A stretch of DNA of 61,868 bases from Clostridia bacterium (lineage in GTDB: Bacteria > Bacillota > Clostridia > TANB77 > CAG-508). This document shows, piece by piece, positions 15,584 through 24,732 of this stretch (its first letter is position 1; each line of letters starts with the position of its first letter). The notes beneath the pieces are model-generated. The model was not told the origin of the DNA. It ran no database searches and saw nothing but the letters and a program-made list of their open reading frames with translations. A program made the position numbers and the translations under genes. Where the stretch lies: NCBI GenBank assembly GCA_017625035.1, contig JAGALX010000038.1, positions 1 through 61,868 of the forward strand. Reading direction: 5' to 3'.

Positions 15584-17296
15584 AAATATTATATCGTAAT
15601 AATAATATGTACACATTTGTTTTAAAGAAACATCAGTGAAAACAATAAATGGGGCTATTGAATTTTTTTCAGCAATTTCTTTCCTGAGAGCGCGCAATAT
15701 TTCGAATAAGCTTGAATCATAATCAATATCTTCAAAAATTCCTAATGAACTTTTTTCTGATTTAGATATTTTTTCAATTTTTCTTTTTATAAGAACTTGT
15801 TTATTTTTAAATAAAATATCATTAGCAGAATTATTTAAAACTAAAATAGGGTATTTATCACCAATACATTCTATATAGCCTTCTGTTATTAAAAAATATA
15901 TTAAATTTTTTATAGTATCTTTCGAATATTCGCTCATAATTCCGTAAGTAGATAATTTATCAAATCCCATAGATTTTATTTTTGAAGACTTAGAGCCTTT
16001 TAATACATCTGTTACAAGCGAAGAGCCAAATCGTTCATGCATTCTTTTTATACAAGATAAAATCTTTTTAGAGTCTATAGTTATATCTGTAATTTCTGTT
16101 GTAGAAAGACAATTACTGCAATTATTACAATTATCAAATAAAGGAATTTCTCCAAAATATTCTAATATATATTTTCTAAGACATTTATCTGTATTGCAAT
16201 AATCAATTATATCATTTAGTTTGTCATATTCTACTTTGTGACCTTTTTCCGAAGGAGTTTGCTCTATTAAAAATTTATTTGTAACAATATCACTTCTACT
16301 AAAAAGTAAAATACATTCTGAATTATTACCATCACGCCCAGCACGTCCAGCTTCTTGGTAATAACTTTCGAGATCTTTTGGCATATTATAGTGAATAACA
16401 TATCTTATATTAGATTTATCAATTCCCATACCAAATGCGTTTGTAGCAATCATTATATTTGTTCTATCATATACAAAATCATCTTGGTTTTTACTTCTTA
16501 AATTTTCTGACATTCCTCCATGATATTTTGAAACTAAATATCCTAAACTTGATATTTCATCAAAAAGGCTATCAACATTTTTTCTTGTTGCACAATATAT
16601 AATTCCAGAATTTGTTTTATTTTTTTCTATAAATTCAGATATGAAATTATTTTTATTTTCAGGGATTTTAACAGAAAAATTTAAATTTGCTCTATCAAAT
16701 CCAGTAGTTAAAGTGAATGGATCTGATAAATGAAGTAAATCAATAATATCATCTTTTACAATTTTGGTTGCAGTTGCAGTAAAAGCAGTAACAATAGGTC
16801 TTGTTTTTAGATTCAAAATAACATTTGCAATTTCTCGGTAGCTAGGTCTAAAGTCGTGTCCCCATTGAGAAACACAATGAGCTTCATCAATTGTGAACAT
16901 AGAAATGTCGATAAGTTTTAATAAATTTAAAAATGCTTCAGAAGTTAATCTTTCTGGTGCTACATAAATTATTTTGTAAACATTATGAATGATATTTTCT
17001 AATGTTTGTGAATATTCTACATGAGATAAAGTGCTATTTATAAATGTAGCAGGAATTCCTATTTGATTTAAACTATCAACTTGGTCTTTCATAAGTGAAA
17101 TTAGTGGAGAAATTACAATTGTAACTCCAGGTAATATCATTGCTGGAATTTGATAACATATTGATTTACCAGCGCCTGTAGGCATAATGCCTAAACAATC
17201 TTTTTGGTCAAGAATGTGATTTATTATTTTTTCTTGTCCAGGCCTAAAATTGTCATATCCAAAGTATTTTTTTAATAAAGTTTGTGATTTAGTCAT
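15572..17296 (-). CDS. recQ: ATP-dependent DNA helicase RecQ, C-terminally truncated
   Basis: 574 residues. Helicase motifs are present: PTGAGKS (39-45), DEAHCVSQWGHDF near 138, QEAGRAGRDG near 310, then the RQC zinc site with Cys pairs near 365-395. The HRDC domain begins (LFEILRALRKEIAEKN) but breaks off after SLKQMCTYY. The last ~13 residues are translated from the antisense of the tmRNA 3' end. Normal RecQ would continue for about 40 more residues of HRDC. ATPase and strand separation should survive; HRDC-dependent DNA binding should not. The start ATG follows AGAGGTAATAA. Confidence 0.92.
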   Translation of the reverse strand: MTKSQTLLKKYFGYDNFRPGQEKIINHILDQKDCLGIMPTGAGKSICYQIPAMILPGVTIVISPLISLMKDQVDSLNQIGIPATFINSTLSHVEYSQTLENIIHNVYKIIYVAPERLTSEAFLNLLKLIDISMFTIDEAHCVSQWGHDFRPSYREIANVILNLKTRPIVTAFTATATKIVKDDIIDLLHLSDPFTLTTGFDRANLNFSVKIPENKNNFISEFIEKNKTNSGIIYCATRKNVDSLFDEISSLGYLVSKYHGGMSENLRSKNQDDFVYDRTNIMIATNAFGMGIDKSNIRYVIHYNMPKDLESYYQEAGRAGRDGNNSECILLFSRSDIVTNKFLIEQTPSEKGHKVEYDKLNDIIDYCNTDKCLRKYILEYFGEIPLFDNCNNCSNCLSTTEITDITIDSKKILSCIKRMHERFGSSLVTDVLKGSKSSKIKSMGFDKLSTYGIMSEYSKDTIKNLIYFLITEGYIECIGDKYPILVLNNSANDILFKNKQVLIKRKIEKISKSEKSSLGIFEDIDYDSSLFEILRALRKEIAEKNSIAPFIVFTDVSLKQMCTYYYYDIIFWWR

Positions 17297-17555
17297 TTAT
17301 TACCTCTTTTCTTTTTTATTAGATTCAGCTCTAATTTTAATTTCGTAATTATATCACCATATTTAACAAAAAACAATACAGTAAAATTTTAGAATTTAAT
17401 TTCTGGGTTAAAACGTATAACCATAGCAAGTATAGGATAATAGAATGTTATATTAAAACATGCTAAAGCCATAAGGGTCATATTTTCAGGACTTTAAGCG
17501 AAGAAGTTTAATAAATATAAAGTAAATTAATGACTTAAACATATAGAAAAATATT

Positions 17556-17572
17556 TGTCGAAAAATGTTGAA
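17556..17572. promoter_or_regulatory. two phased Spo0A-like boxes
   Basis: TGTCGAA (in TTTGTCGAAAAA) and TGTTGAA start exactly 10 bp apart. TGTCGAA is the core of the Spo0A binding site. They lie about 100 bp upstream of the XRE/Spo0E-like operon, which suggests that Spo0A controls its own phosphatase here. Confidence 0.5.
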
Positions 17573-17671
17573 AAATAGTCAGGTCTTTTTGATAAAATAT
17601 GCATCATTTCCACCATAGAGGACGGCATGTATGTTATTTTAAAAACAAGACATACTATAGATGGTGGTTAT

Positions 17672-17872
17672 ATGTATATAATAATAAAGCTTAAAGAAGT
17701 AAGACTGAAAAATAATTTGAGTCTTGAAGAATTATCCAAAAAAACTGGTATTTCAAAATCTCACCTTAACTACATAGAAAAAGGAGAAAAAGAGCCTAGC
17801 TTATCTATGATAGTAAGAATAGCAGTTGCTTTAAATATTGACGAAAAAGAATTATATAAGGTGGTACGATGA
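17672..17872 (+). CDS. XRE-family HTH regulator
   Basis: 66 residues, essentially one SinR/Cro-type helix-turn-helix domain: VRLKNNLSLEELSKKTGISK then HLNYIEKGEKEPS. The start chosen is the ATG 7 bases behind GGTGG; the ATG at 17627 lacks a ribosome site. It overlaps the next gene by 4 bases (ATGA), so the pair is translationally coupled. With a Spo0E-like partner, a role in sporulation or stationary-phase control is likely. Confidence 0.85.
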   Translation: MYIIIKLKEVRLKNNLSLEELSKKTGISKSHLNYIEKGEKEPSLSMIVRIAVALNIDEKELYKVVR

Positions 17873-18213
17873 TTTATAAAGATATAGAAAAACAATTAGA
17901 AGAATTAAGAAAAAAGTTACATTCAGAAATTGAAAAAAGTGGAATTGATGCAACAAAAACTCTAAAAATTAGCGAACAATTAGATGAATTAATAAAAAAA
18001 TATTATACAAAAATATATTATACTAAAAAAAATACTAGTATACAAAACAATGTAATGTACATGGAATATACAATAGCATATAACCAAATAAAAGAAATAA
18101 CCAAAAAAACAGGAAAATTTCCGTCAATAAAAGATTGGAATATAATTGCCAAAAAAGATACATATTTAAATAATAAATCAATAGAGTATATATGTCGGGT
18201 TAAACTGGAATAA
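17869..18213 (+). CDS. Spo0E-like aspartyl-phosphate phosphatase with C-terminal extension
   Basis: 114 residues. The first ~45 fit the Spo0E family helical hairpin: IEKQLEELRKKLHSEIEKSG, then SEQLDELIKKYY, the SxxLDxLI signature. Family members strip phosphate from Spo0A~P and delay sporulation. Residues about 60-114 add a second unit (KTGKFPSIKDWNIIAKKD and SIEYICRV) that resembles the short DNA-binding-like repeat found in some Clostridia proteins; I cannot name it with certainty. It is coupled to the XRE gene. Confidence 0.7.
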   Translation: MIYKDIEKQLEELRKKLHSEIEKSGIDATKTLKISEQLDELIKKYYTKIYYTKKNTSIQNNVMYMEYTIAYNQIKEITKKTGKFPSIKDWNIIAKKDTYLNNKSIEYICRVKLE

Positions 18214-18253
18214 TTTGAAAAACAAAATATTATCAGAAATAAAAAAATAAAAC

Positions 18254-18287
18254 AAAAAAATGCTCAAAATAAAATGAGCATTTTTTT
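18254..18287 (+). terminator. intrinsic terminator of the XRE/Spo0E operon
   Basis: 13-bp stem AAAAAAATGCTCA / TGAGCATTTTTTT, loop of 8. Confidence 0.85.
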
Positions 18288-18519
18288 GATGGCAAAAAGT
18301 AATTTTAAAATACAAATAAAATCATAGTCCAAAAGCAGTAAAATAGATTATTAAAGATTTTATCAAAGTAAAATTAATATATTGAAATGAATTATTATTT
18401 ATTTTTCATTAAAATAAAAAATGAATAAAATATGTGAATTAGAAAAATAATATAAAAAGAATATTATAGTTTAGCAAAGATATAAATAACTAAACTGTAA
18501 CGAAAAAATGGAGGTTTTT
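18288..18519. other. AT-rich leader of dps
   Basis: No gene or clear repeat. The stretch is A/T-rich with no PerR- or Fur-like palindrome that I can recognise. Confidence 0.35.
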
Positions 18520-18957
18520 ATGGAAAATTTATTAAAAGATTTGAATATTTTTTTAAGTGATTTAAATGTTTTTTACAGAAAATTACAAAACTATCATTGG
18601 AATATTAAAGGAAGAAGTTTTTTTATAGTTCATCCAAAATTGGAAGAATATTATGATGGAATAAATAGTCAAATAGATGAAGTAGCAGAACATATACTAG
18701 CACTTGGAGGACAACCATTAGGAACATTAAAAGATTATTTAAATATAACTAAAATAACAGAAGCAGAAAACAAAAAGGTGGATTGTTCTATAGTGTTTAA
18801 TGAGGTAATAAAGGATTACTCTACACTTGTACAAGATGCTGCAAATATAAAAAAATCTGCAGATGAAGCCCAAGATTATAAAACATCAGCACTTATGGAT
18901 AGCTTTATAGAAGATTATAGTAAGAAATTGTGGATGTTAAAACAAAGTATGGAATAA
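18520..18957 (+). CDS. dps: Dps-family DNA-protecting ferritin
   Basis: 145 residues from the ATG 5 bases behind GGAGG (the ATG at 18508 lies inside that site). The four-helix ferritin-like fold shows the inter-subunit ferroxidase residues: His 26 in NYHWNIKG, the second His in FFIVHPKLEEYYD, and the acidic pair in INSQIDEVAEH. It forms a dodecamer that oxidises and stores iron with peroxide and coats DNA. It stands alone; a terminator follows. Confidence 0.92.
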   Translation: MENLLKDLNIFLSDLNVFYRKLQNYHWNIKGRSFFIVHPKLEEYYDGINSQIDEVAEHILALGGQPLGTLKDYLNITKITEAENKKVDCSIVFNEVIKDYSTLVQDAANIKKSADEAQDYKTSALMDSFIEDYSKKLWMLKQSME

Positions 18958-18965
18958 ATTTTTTG

Positions 18966-18992
18966 TGCCAAAGAGCGAAAAGCTTTTTGGCA
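18966..18992 (+). terminator. intrinsic terminator of dps
   Basis: 11-bp stem TGCCAAAGAGC / GCTTTTTGGCA with one wobble pair, then TATTTT. Confidence 0.6.
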
Positions 18993-19097
18993 TATTTTAA
19001 ATGCACGCTTTTGCAAAATCCCCAAAAATTACTAATGTAAAAAAATAAATTATTGCCATACTACATAGTGAAAAAATAAAAAAGGAGGAAAATTTTT

Positions 19098-20213
19098 ATG
19101 AAAAAAATGATAAGTATTATGGCAATACTTCTTGTCTTATCAATGTCGATTTTTTCAATTAAAATATATGCTGCACAATTAAATAACATAAATATTACAA
19201 CTGATAAAAAAAATGTACATCCAAATGAAACAATAAAAGTAAATATTGAATTTGGAGAAAATTTAGGAGCATATACTTTTGATGTTGCCTATGATAGCAA
19301 TTTATTAGAATATGTTTCTGCAGAAGGTGGAACAGCAAATGATAATGGAAGAAGAGTAAGAGTGTATTTTTATGATACCACAGGAGGTTCTAGCCCAAGA
19401 AGTAATATGTCTGTAACATTTAAGGCAAAAGATGGAATTACTACATCAAATCCAACAGACCTTAGCATAACAGCAGAAGGATTAGCAAATCCAGATGCAT
19501 CTGCTAGCTATGATGATATAACAACACCAATTATTAAAAATATAGTTGTAGAGCCAGAATATACAAATTATGATATAGCCCTTAATTACACTGGGGATGT
19601 AAAAAAGAATGAAGAAAAAAATATGAAAATAATTGTTTCATCATCAATGGGAAGATATTATGATCATACAAGAATTGTTGCAAAAGCAACTACACCATCA
19701 GGCGGAAATGTAAAACTTCTTGCTACAGATACTGAAAACTTAGAACATGATATTATTCAAAATGGCTGGGGATCTGCTGAAGGAGATGCTATAGGTGGTA
19801 AAGATGTAATAAAAGAATTAAATGTAAGAGGTTTATTTACCGTTGCAGGAAATTATTCTATTACATTAAGTTTAATAGATAGAGATAATTCTGATTCTGA
19901 AATTGCAAGTAAAACTTTTGCAATAGAAGTAAAAGAAGATGATGAATCAACTACTACACCAGAAGATAATAATCAAAATAAGCCAGAAGAAAATCCTGAA
20001 GAAATTCCAGAAAACAATCAAGGTACAAATAATAATGGAACTACAAATAACAATGAAAACAATGAAGGAAATGAATCTACAAGTAAAGTTGAAAGCGAAG
20101 AAAACGAAACTCCACAAAATCTTCCTAAAACAGGTAATACAATATATATAGCCTCTTTATCAATAGTTGCAATAGTAATAGTATCATATATTTTTATAAG
20201 AAAAAGAAAATAG
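19098..20213 (+). CDS. LPXTG-anchored surface protein with cohesin-like domain
   Basis: 371 residues. Signal peptide at 1-26 ending near IYAAQ. Residues about 28-150 have the cohesin/CBM-like beta-sandwich pattern (HPNETIKVNIEFGENL, then FDVAYDSNLLEYVSAEGG and a final ITAEGLANPDA). A second beta domain covers about 155-275. A Glu/Asn/Pro/Thr-rich wall-spanning linker follows, then LPKTG (about 341), a membrane helix and RKRK. It is thus a sortase substrate fixed to peptidoglycan. The sortase gene follows directly, and the gene after that ends in a dockerin, which suggests this protein is the receptor of a small cohesin-dockerin complex. The cohesin call is from pattern only. Confidence 0.75.
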   Translation: MKKMISIMAILLVLSMSIFSIKIYAAQLNNINITTDKKNVHPNETIKVNIEFGENLGAYTFDVAYDSNLLEYVSAEGGTANDNGRRVRVYFYDTTGGSSPRSNMSVTFKAKDGITTSNPTDLSITAEGLANPDASASYDDITTPIIKNIVVEPEYTNYDIALNYTGDVKKNEEKNMKIIVSSSMGRYYDHTRIVAKATTPSGGNVKLLATDTENLEHDIIQNGWGSAEGDAIGGKDVIKELNVRGLFTVAGNYSITLSLIDRDNSDSEIASKTFAIEVKEDDESTTTPEDNNQNKPEENPEEIPENNQGTNNNGTTNNNENNEGNESTSKVESEENETPQNLPKTGNTIYIASLSIVAIVIVSYIFIRKRK

Positions 20214-20217
20214 GATG

Positions 20218-20258
20218 AATGATTTCTTTTAGAAAATATTTTAAAAGAAATCATTTAC
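20218..20258 (+). terminator. hairpin behind the LPXTG protein gene
   Basis: 13-bp perfect stem AATGATTTCTTTT / AAAAGAAATCATT. Confidence 0.7.
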
Positions 20259-20321
20259 ATAATTATGATGGTATCTTTGCATAAAATTATTTGTCATACA
20301 ATTAAAATATTGTTCTATAAT

Positions 20322-20478
20322 AGGAAAGTTCAATATACGAGTAAATTTTAACTAATTACACTTTCCTATTATAGAAAATTATTGCACACAATTTTTTGCA
20401 AAAATTGGCGCACGAACAAAGACGCGGACGAAAAAATGACATAAACAGATTCAAATTTAAATATGTCCGCTTTTGTTC
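20322..20478. repeat. GGCGCACGAACAA-type intergenic repeat, copy 2
   Basis: Module one: ATAATAGGAAAG and CTTTCCTATTAT form a 12-bp stem with a ~28-base loop. Module two repeats the 6051-6185 copy nearly exactly, from ATTGCACACAA through GGCGCACGAACAAAGAC to TATGTCCGCTTTTGTTC. It lies between the LPXTG gene and the sortase gene. Confidence 0.75.
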
Positions 20479-20532
20479 ACATATATAATTATTCATATAA
20501 TATTGAACGTAAGGAAGGATTGGAATTTTTTT

Positions 20533-21156
20533 ATGAAAGATAGGAAAAACATAATAAATAATAAAAAAGATTCGTCTAATAAGCTAGGAGGAATTGTTGC
20601 GGTTATTATTTTTGGTATAGCATTTTATTTAGGTTATGGTGTTTATAAAGAAAATAAAATAAGACTTGTTAAGGAAAATTCACAGGAGAATATTCAAATA
20701 GAAAGAACGTCTGAAATCCAAACAATAGAAAAAAAGGAATCAGTAAATATTCCTGAGAACTACTTAGGTTTTGATGTTACAGCAAAATTAATAATTCCTA
20801 AAATTAATTTAGAAACGTACATACTTAATGATTATCTTGAAAATGGAATGAAAGTATGTGCTTCAAAGTTTTGGGGGCCTGAGCCAAATGAAATAGGTAA
20901 TTTTTGTATAGCTGGACATAATTATGAAAAAGAAAATATGTTTAATCATTTAATTGATTTAGAAATTGGTGATGAATTATATTTGTTGGATAATAAAAAT
21001 GGTAAAGTTTTATATAAAATTTATGATATTTATAAAGTTAAACCTGAAAATGTAGAACCTTTAAACCAGGAAACTAATGGGAAGAGAGTTGTTACTTTGA
21101 TTACTTGTGTTAATTTTTCTAAAAATAGGTTGATTGTTCAAGCTGTGGAGGTATAG
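20533..21156 (+). CDS. sortase (class D-like)
   Basis: 207 residues from ATG; the ribosome site AAGGAAGGA is 12 bases away, rather far, and nothing closer fits. An N-terminal membrane helix (about 18-40) anchors the enzyme. The catalytic set is complete: His 129 in AGHNY, Cys 192 in TLITC and Arg 199 in SKNRL. It cleaves LPXTG-type signals between Thr and Gly and joins the protein to peptidoglycan. Its likely substrate, with LPKTG, is the gene just upstream. The subclass is judged only from length and motif context. Confidence 0.93.
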   Translation: MKDRKNIINNKKDSSNKLGGIVAVIIFGIAFYLGYGVYKENKIRLVKENSQENIQIERTSEIQTIEKKESVNIPENYLGFDVTAKLIIPKINLETYILNDYLENGMKVCASKFWGPEPNEIGNFCIAGHNYEKENMFNHLIDLEIGDELYLLDNKNGKVLYKIYDIYKVKPENVEPLNQETNGKRVVTLITCVNFSKNRLIVQAVEV

Positions 21157-21161
21157 GAATA

Positions 21162-21188
21162 GGGAAAAGAGAACCGTCCCATTTTCCC
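21162..21188. repeat. GGGACGGTTCT-type repeat, short copy
   Basis: GGGAAAAGAGAACCGTCCC followed by ATTTTCCC; the first 19 bases equal one arm of the 3233-3308 palindrome. It sits in the 47-bp gap between the sortase and glucosaminidase genes. Confidence 0.7.
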
Positions 21189-21203
21189 AGAAAGGATTTT
21201 TGT

Positions 21204-23463
21204 ATGAAACATAATAAAATTATTTATATTATTCTCATAATTTTGCTCTGTTCGTTCATCATAACTGCAATAAAAAATATCAAATACTCAGCAGAAAAAA
21301 AGGATGGAATTGAAAATTTTCCAGATAGTTATAAACCATACTTAGAAGAGCTACAAAAGAAACATCCGAACTGGAAATTTACAGCACTATATACAAATTT
21401 AGATTGGAATTATGTAATAGATAATGAAAATGAATTCGGGAAAAATTTAGTTCCAATATCATATTCCGATAATTGGAAAAATACAAATCCTGGAGAATAC
21501 AATGTAGAAGTTGATGATGGATGGGTAGATTGTTCTAGAAAAGCAGTTGAATATGCAATGGATCCAAGAAATTTTTTGAATGAAACAAGAATATTTCAGT
21601 TTGAAGCACTATCATATGATGAAGATACAAACAATATACAAGGTATTGAAAAAATTTTATATGGCACAGAGTTTTACAACTGTATTGTGCAATATTTAAA
21701 TAACTCAGGTAACACTATAACTATGTCAAGTAAATACTCAGATTTAATCTTAGATGCTGCTAGAACTTCTAAAGTAAGTAGTTATCATCTAGCATCCAGA
21801 ATTAAGCAAGAAGTAGGTCCATTTTTAACGCATAGCTCTATAAGTGGAACTGTGCAAGGTTTTGAGGGCTTATATAATTTTTATAATATAGGAGCAACTA
21901 GCTCAGCAGAGCCAATGGGAGCAATAAAAAACGGTTTACAATATGCTAAAGATGGAAAAGGAGCATCCCAGCAAACAAAGGATAAATATTTTATTCCTTG
22001 GGATACTAAGCAAAAAGCAATAACAGGTGGGGCTATTTTTATTGGGTCAAGTTATATAAATGCTGGACAAGACACTGTATATTTACAAAAATTCCATGTA
22101 GTAAATAACAATGATGGAAGTTTATTTTGGCATCAATATATGACAAATGTATTAGCTCCATATAGTGAATCTAAATCAATTTATAATGGATATGCAAACA
22201 ATGGAATGCTAGACAATAGCATAAATTTTATAATTCCAGTATACAATAATATGCCAGAAACTCCGGTGCAAAATCCAAATATACTACAATCAGATTTTAC
22301 TGGGGATAATACCAAAGTGTATGCAGATGTAACAACTACTTTAAATATAAGAACAGGCCCGTCTACATCATATGATATTTTAACATCAGTTGATAGAAAT
22401 ACAATAATGACAAGAATACAAAAAGGTAAACAATCAGGTGAATTATGGGACAAAGTTCAGCTTCCAAATGGAATGATAGGTTATGCATTTCAAAGCTACT
22501 TGAAACAGGCTCCAGAAACGCAAATTGAAAGCATAAAATTATCAATAGATAATCCAAATATTAAAAAAGGTGAAATTAAAAAATTAAATGTAGAAATTCT
22601 TCCAGAAGAAGCTAAAAATCATGAAATTGAATATACATCTAGTAACAATAAAGTTGTAACCGTAGATACTGAAGGAAATATATTAGGTCTAAAATCTGGA
22701 AATGCCACTATTACAGCAAAATCAAAGGAAAATAATGTTTCAAGTTCAATTGATATAACAGTATACACACCTGTAACAGATATGGAAATTAATGCAGAAA
22801 GTTTGATGTTACAAGTGCGGAGATAAATTTATAATAACTCCAATAATATCACCGTCTGATGCAGATAATAAAAATGTTATATATACAACAGAAAATAAAG
22901 ATATTGCTCAAGTAGATACCTCAGGAAATATAACAGCAATAAAAGAAGGATCTAGCAAAATCATTGTAAAAACAGAAGATGGAGGAATAACAAAAGAACT
23001 TCAAATTACAGTAGTTGCAAAATTACAAGATGATGAAGTGAAATTTGATGAGAGCATAAAAGTCAATCAAAATGAAATTTTTGGATTAAATATTAAAGAA
23101 AATACAGCTGAAAAAGTAAAAGAAAAAATAGAAACAATATATACTATACAAATGTATGATTACACAGGACAAAAACTAGCAAGTGAAGATTATGTAGGAA
23201 CTGGTTGTAAAATTAGATTAGTAGATGAAAATAATATAATAAAAATGGAATATGATGTAATTGTTTATGGAGATGTAAATGGTGATGGAAAAATTAATAG
23301 TATTGATTTATTAGTTTTACAAAGACATATATTGGAAATAGAAAAATTAAAAGGTGTATTTTTAAAAGCAGGAAATATAAATAAAAATGGAAATAATCCA
23401 TCATCTTTAGATTCGCTTTTAATTCAGAGACATATATTAGAGCTAAAGTTTATTCAACAATAA
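21204..23463 (+). pseudogene. frameshifted secreted glucosaminidase with SH3, two Ig-like and a dockerin domain
   Basis: The first frame (540 codons) has a signal anchor (8-25), a glucosaminidase domain (about 50-330, with SSYHLASRIKQEVG and GLYNFYNIGA), an SH3_3 domain (about 372-437) and a BIG2 domain (445-525). It then stops. Dropping the C at 22818 joins LQV to GDKFIITP and continues a second BIG2 domain, then a unique beta part and a dockerin with two Ca-binding repeats (GDVNGDGKINSIDLLVLQRH and the matching SLDSLLIQRH), ending at 23463. The full product would be about 752 residues. It would cut N-acetylglucosamine bonds of peptidoglycan and dock to a cohesin. Either the mutation is real and removes the dockerin, or it is a base error. 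Confidence 0.8.
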
Positions 23464-23475
23464 ACAGAGATTTAA

Positions 23476-23535
23476 AGAGGGACGGAAAAAAGGAAAAGGG
23501 GACGGTTCTTATTTCCTTTTCTCTGTTCCCTTTGA
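23476..23535. repeat. GGGACGGTTCT-type repeat
   Basis: GAGGGACGGAAAAAAGGAAA, then GGGGACGGTTCTTATTTCC and TTTTCTCTGTTCCC. The same words as in the other copies appear in a rearranged, imperfect palindrome. Confidence 0.65.
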
Positions 23536-23555
23536 CCGTAGCCAAAGGAGGAAAT

Positions 23556-24500
23556 ATGATAAAGATAAAAAAAGTCAATATCCTATATATAATAATAATG
23601 TTAATTTTTATTAATAAGCCTATATCACTAGCAAAAACAGAAATAACGATAGTAACAGATAAACAAAACATACAAATAGAAGAAAATTTAAAATTAAATA
23701 TAAATAATCTACCAGACAATACAAATTTAAGCTCATTAAGAATAAATCAAGAAGGAATAAGTCCAAACTTTAATACAGATATTAAAGAATACTATTTTAT
23801 TGCAAATAAAGAAATAAATAAATTAGAAGTAACTGCTTTACCGCAAAATAAAAATGCAACAGTTACAATAATAGGAAATAATAATTTAAAAATGGGTGAA
23901 AATATAATAAATATAAAGGTTGAATCAGAAGATAAAACTAAAACTGCTATATATAAAATTTATGTAACAAGAACAGAAAACTTAGACAAAGCAAATGCAA
24001 ATTTAGAAAATCTTGCAGTAAGGCAAGCAACATTGAATCCAGAATTTGATAGTAATATTACACAATATAAAATTGAAATTGCGAATGATATTAATAAATT
24101 AGATATACTAGCAATTCCTCAAAAAGAAAATGCTACAGTAAAAATAACAGGAAATGAGGAGCTCAAAATAGGTAAAAATAAAATAGAAATAATAGTCTTG
24201 GCTGAGGATGGTATAACAAGTAAAAAATATGTGATAGAGGCATATAGAAGAAATGAAGAAGAAGAGGTTAAATATCAAAAGCAAGAGAAACTAGAAGCAG
24301 AGAGATTGACTGCTATTTTAGAAGAAAAACAAAGTGAAAATGAAAAAAATGTTATAGAGCAAAATAATGAGATTAATCAAAATATTGAAGAAAAAAATTA
24401 TGATACAAATAATGTTAATATAATAGTTTGGGCAATAATAATTTGTTTGATTATAATTGGTATTATATTATTATTTAAAATAAAGAAAAATAGAAAATAA
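23556..24500 (+). CDS. membrane-anchored protein with two cadherin-like beta domains
   Basis: 314 residues from the ATG behind AAAGGAGG. Signal peptide 1-25. Two cadherin-like beta-sandwich (PF12733-type) domains at about 52-140 and 150-232, each with the pattern SPNFNTDIKEYYF or NPEFDSNITQYKIEI, then NATVTIIGN and a closing YKIYVTR or YVIEAYR. A Glu/Lys/Gln/Asn-rich coiled linker and one C-terminal membrane helix (about 287-307) with a basic tail follow. It probably stands outside the cell on its helix. It is the last gene of the surface cluster. Confidence 0.75.
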   Translation: MIKIKKVNILYIIIMLIFINKPISLAKTEITIVTDKQNIQIEENLKLNINNLPDNTNLSSLRINQEGISPNFNTDIKEYYFIANKEINKLEVTALPQNKNATVTIIGNNNLKMGENIINIKVESEDKTKTAIYKIYVTRTENLDKANANLENLAVRQATLNPEFDSNITQYKIEIANDINKLDILAIPQKENATVKITGNEELKIGKNKIEIIVLAEDGITSKKYVIEAYRRNEEEEVKYQKQEKLEAERLTAILEEKQSENEKNVIEQNNEINQNIEEKNYDTNNVNIIVWAIIICLIIIGIILLFKIKKNRK

Positions 24501-24604
24501 AATTAATAAATATTTTTAAAGTTAAGCTAATAAATGAAAAATAGTTTTTTAAAGTATTTTTATGAAATAGATTAATTAGAAAAAATAAATTTATAAAATA
24601 AATG

Positions 24605-24638
24605 TCCTATGCAATTAATTCTTGTATAGGATTTTTTA
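24605..24638 (+). terminator. intrinsic terminator
   Basis: 10-bp stem TCCTATGCAA / TTGTATAGGA with one wobble and six T; ends the surface-protein region. Confidence 0.75.
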
Positions 24639-24732
24639 TATAATAGGAAAGATATATTATTGAAAAAATATAATTTCTATAGTAAAATCATATAAATTTC
24701 AGGGGGCAAATAATTATTAAGGAGATGGTTTT

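Noticed and set aside
20473..20532. Longer N-terminus for the sortase from the ATG at 20473
   Set aside because: It lies inside the intergenic repeat and lacks a ribosome site; the later ATG leaves a normal sortase with its membrane anchor.
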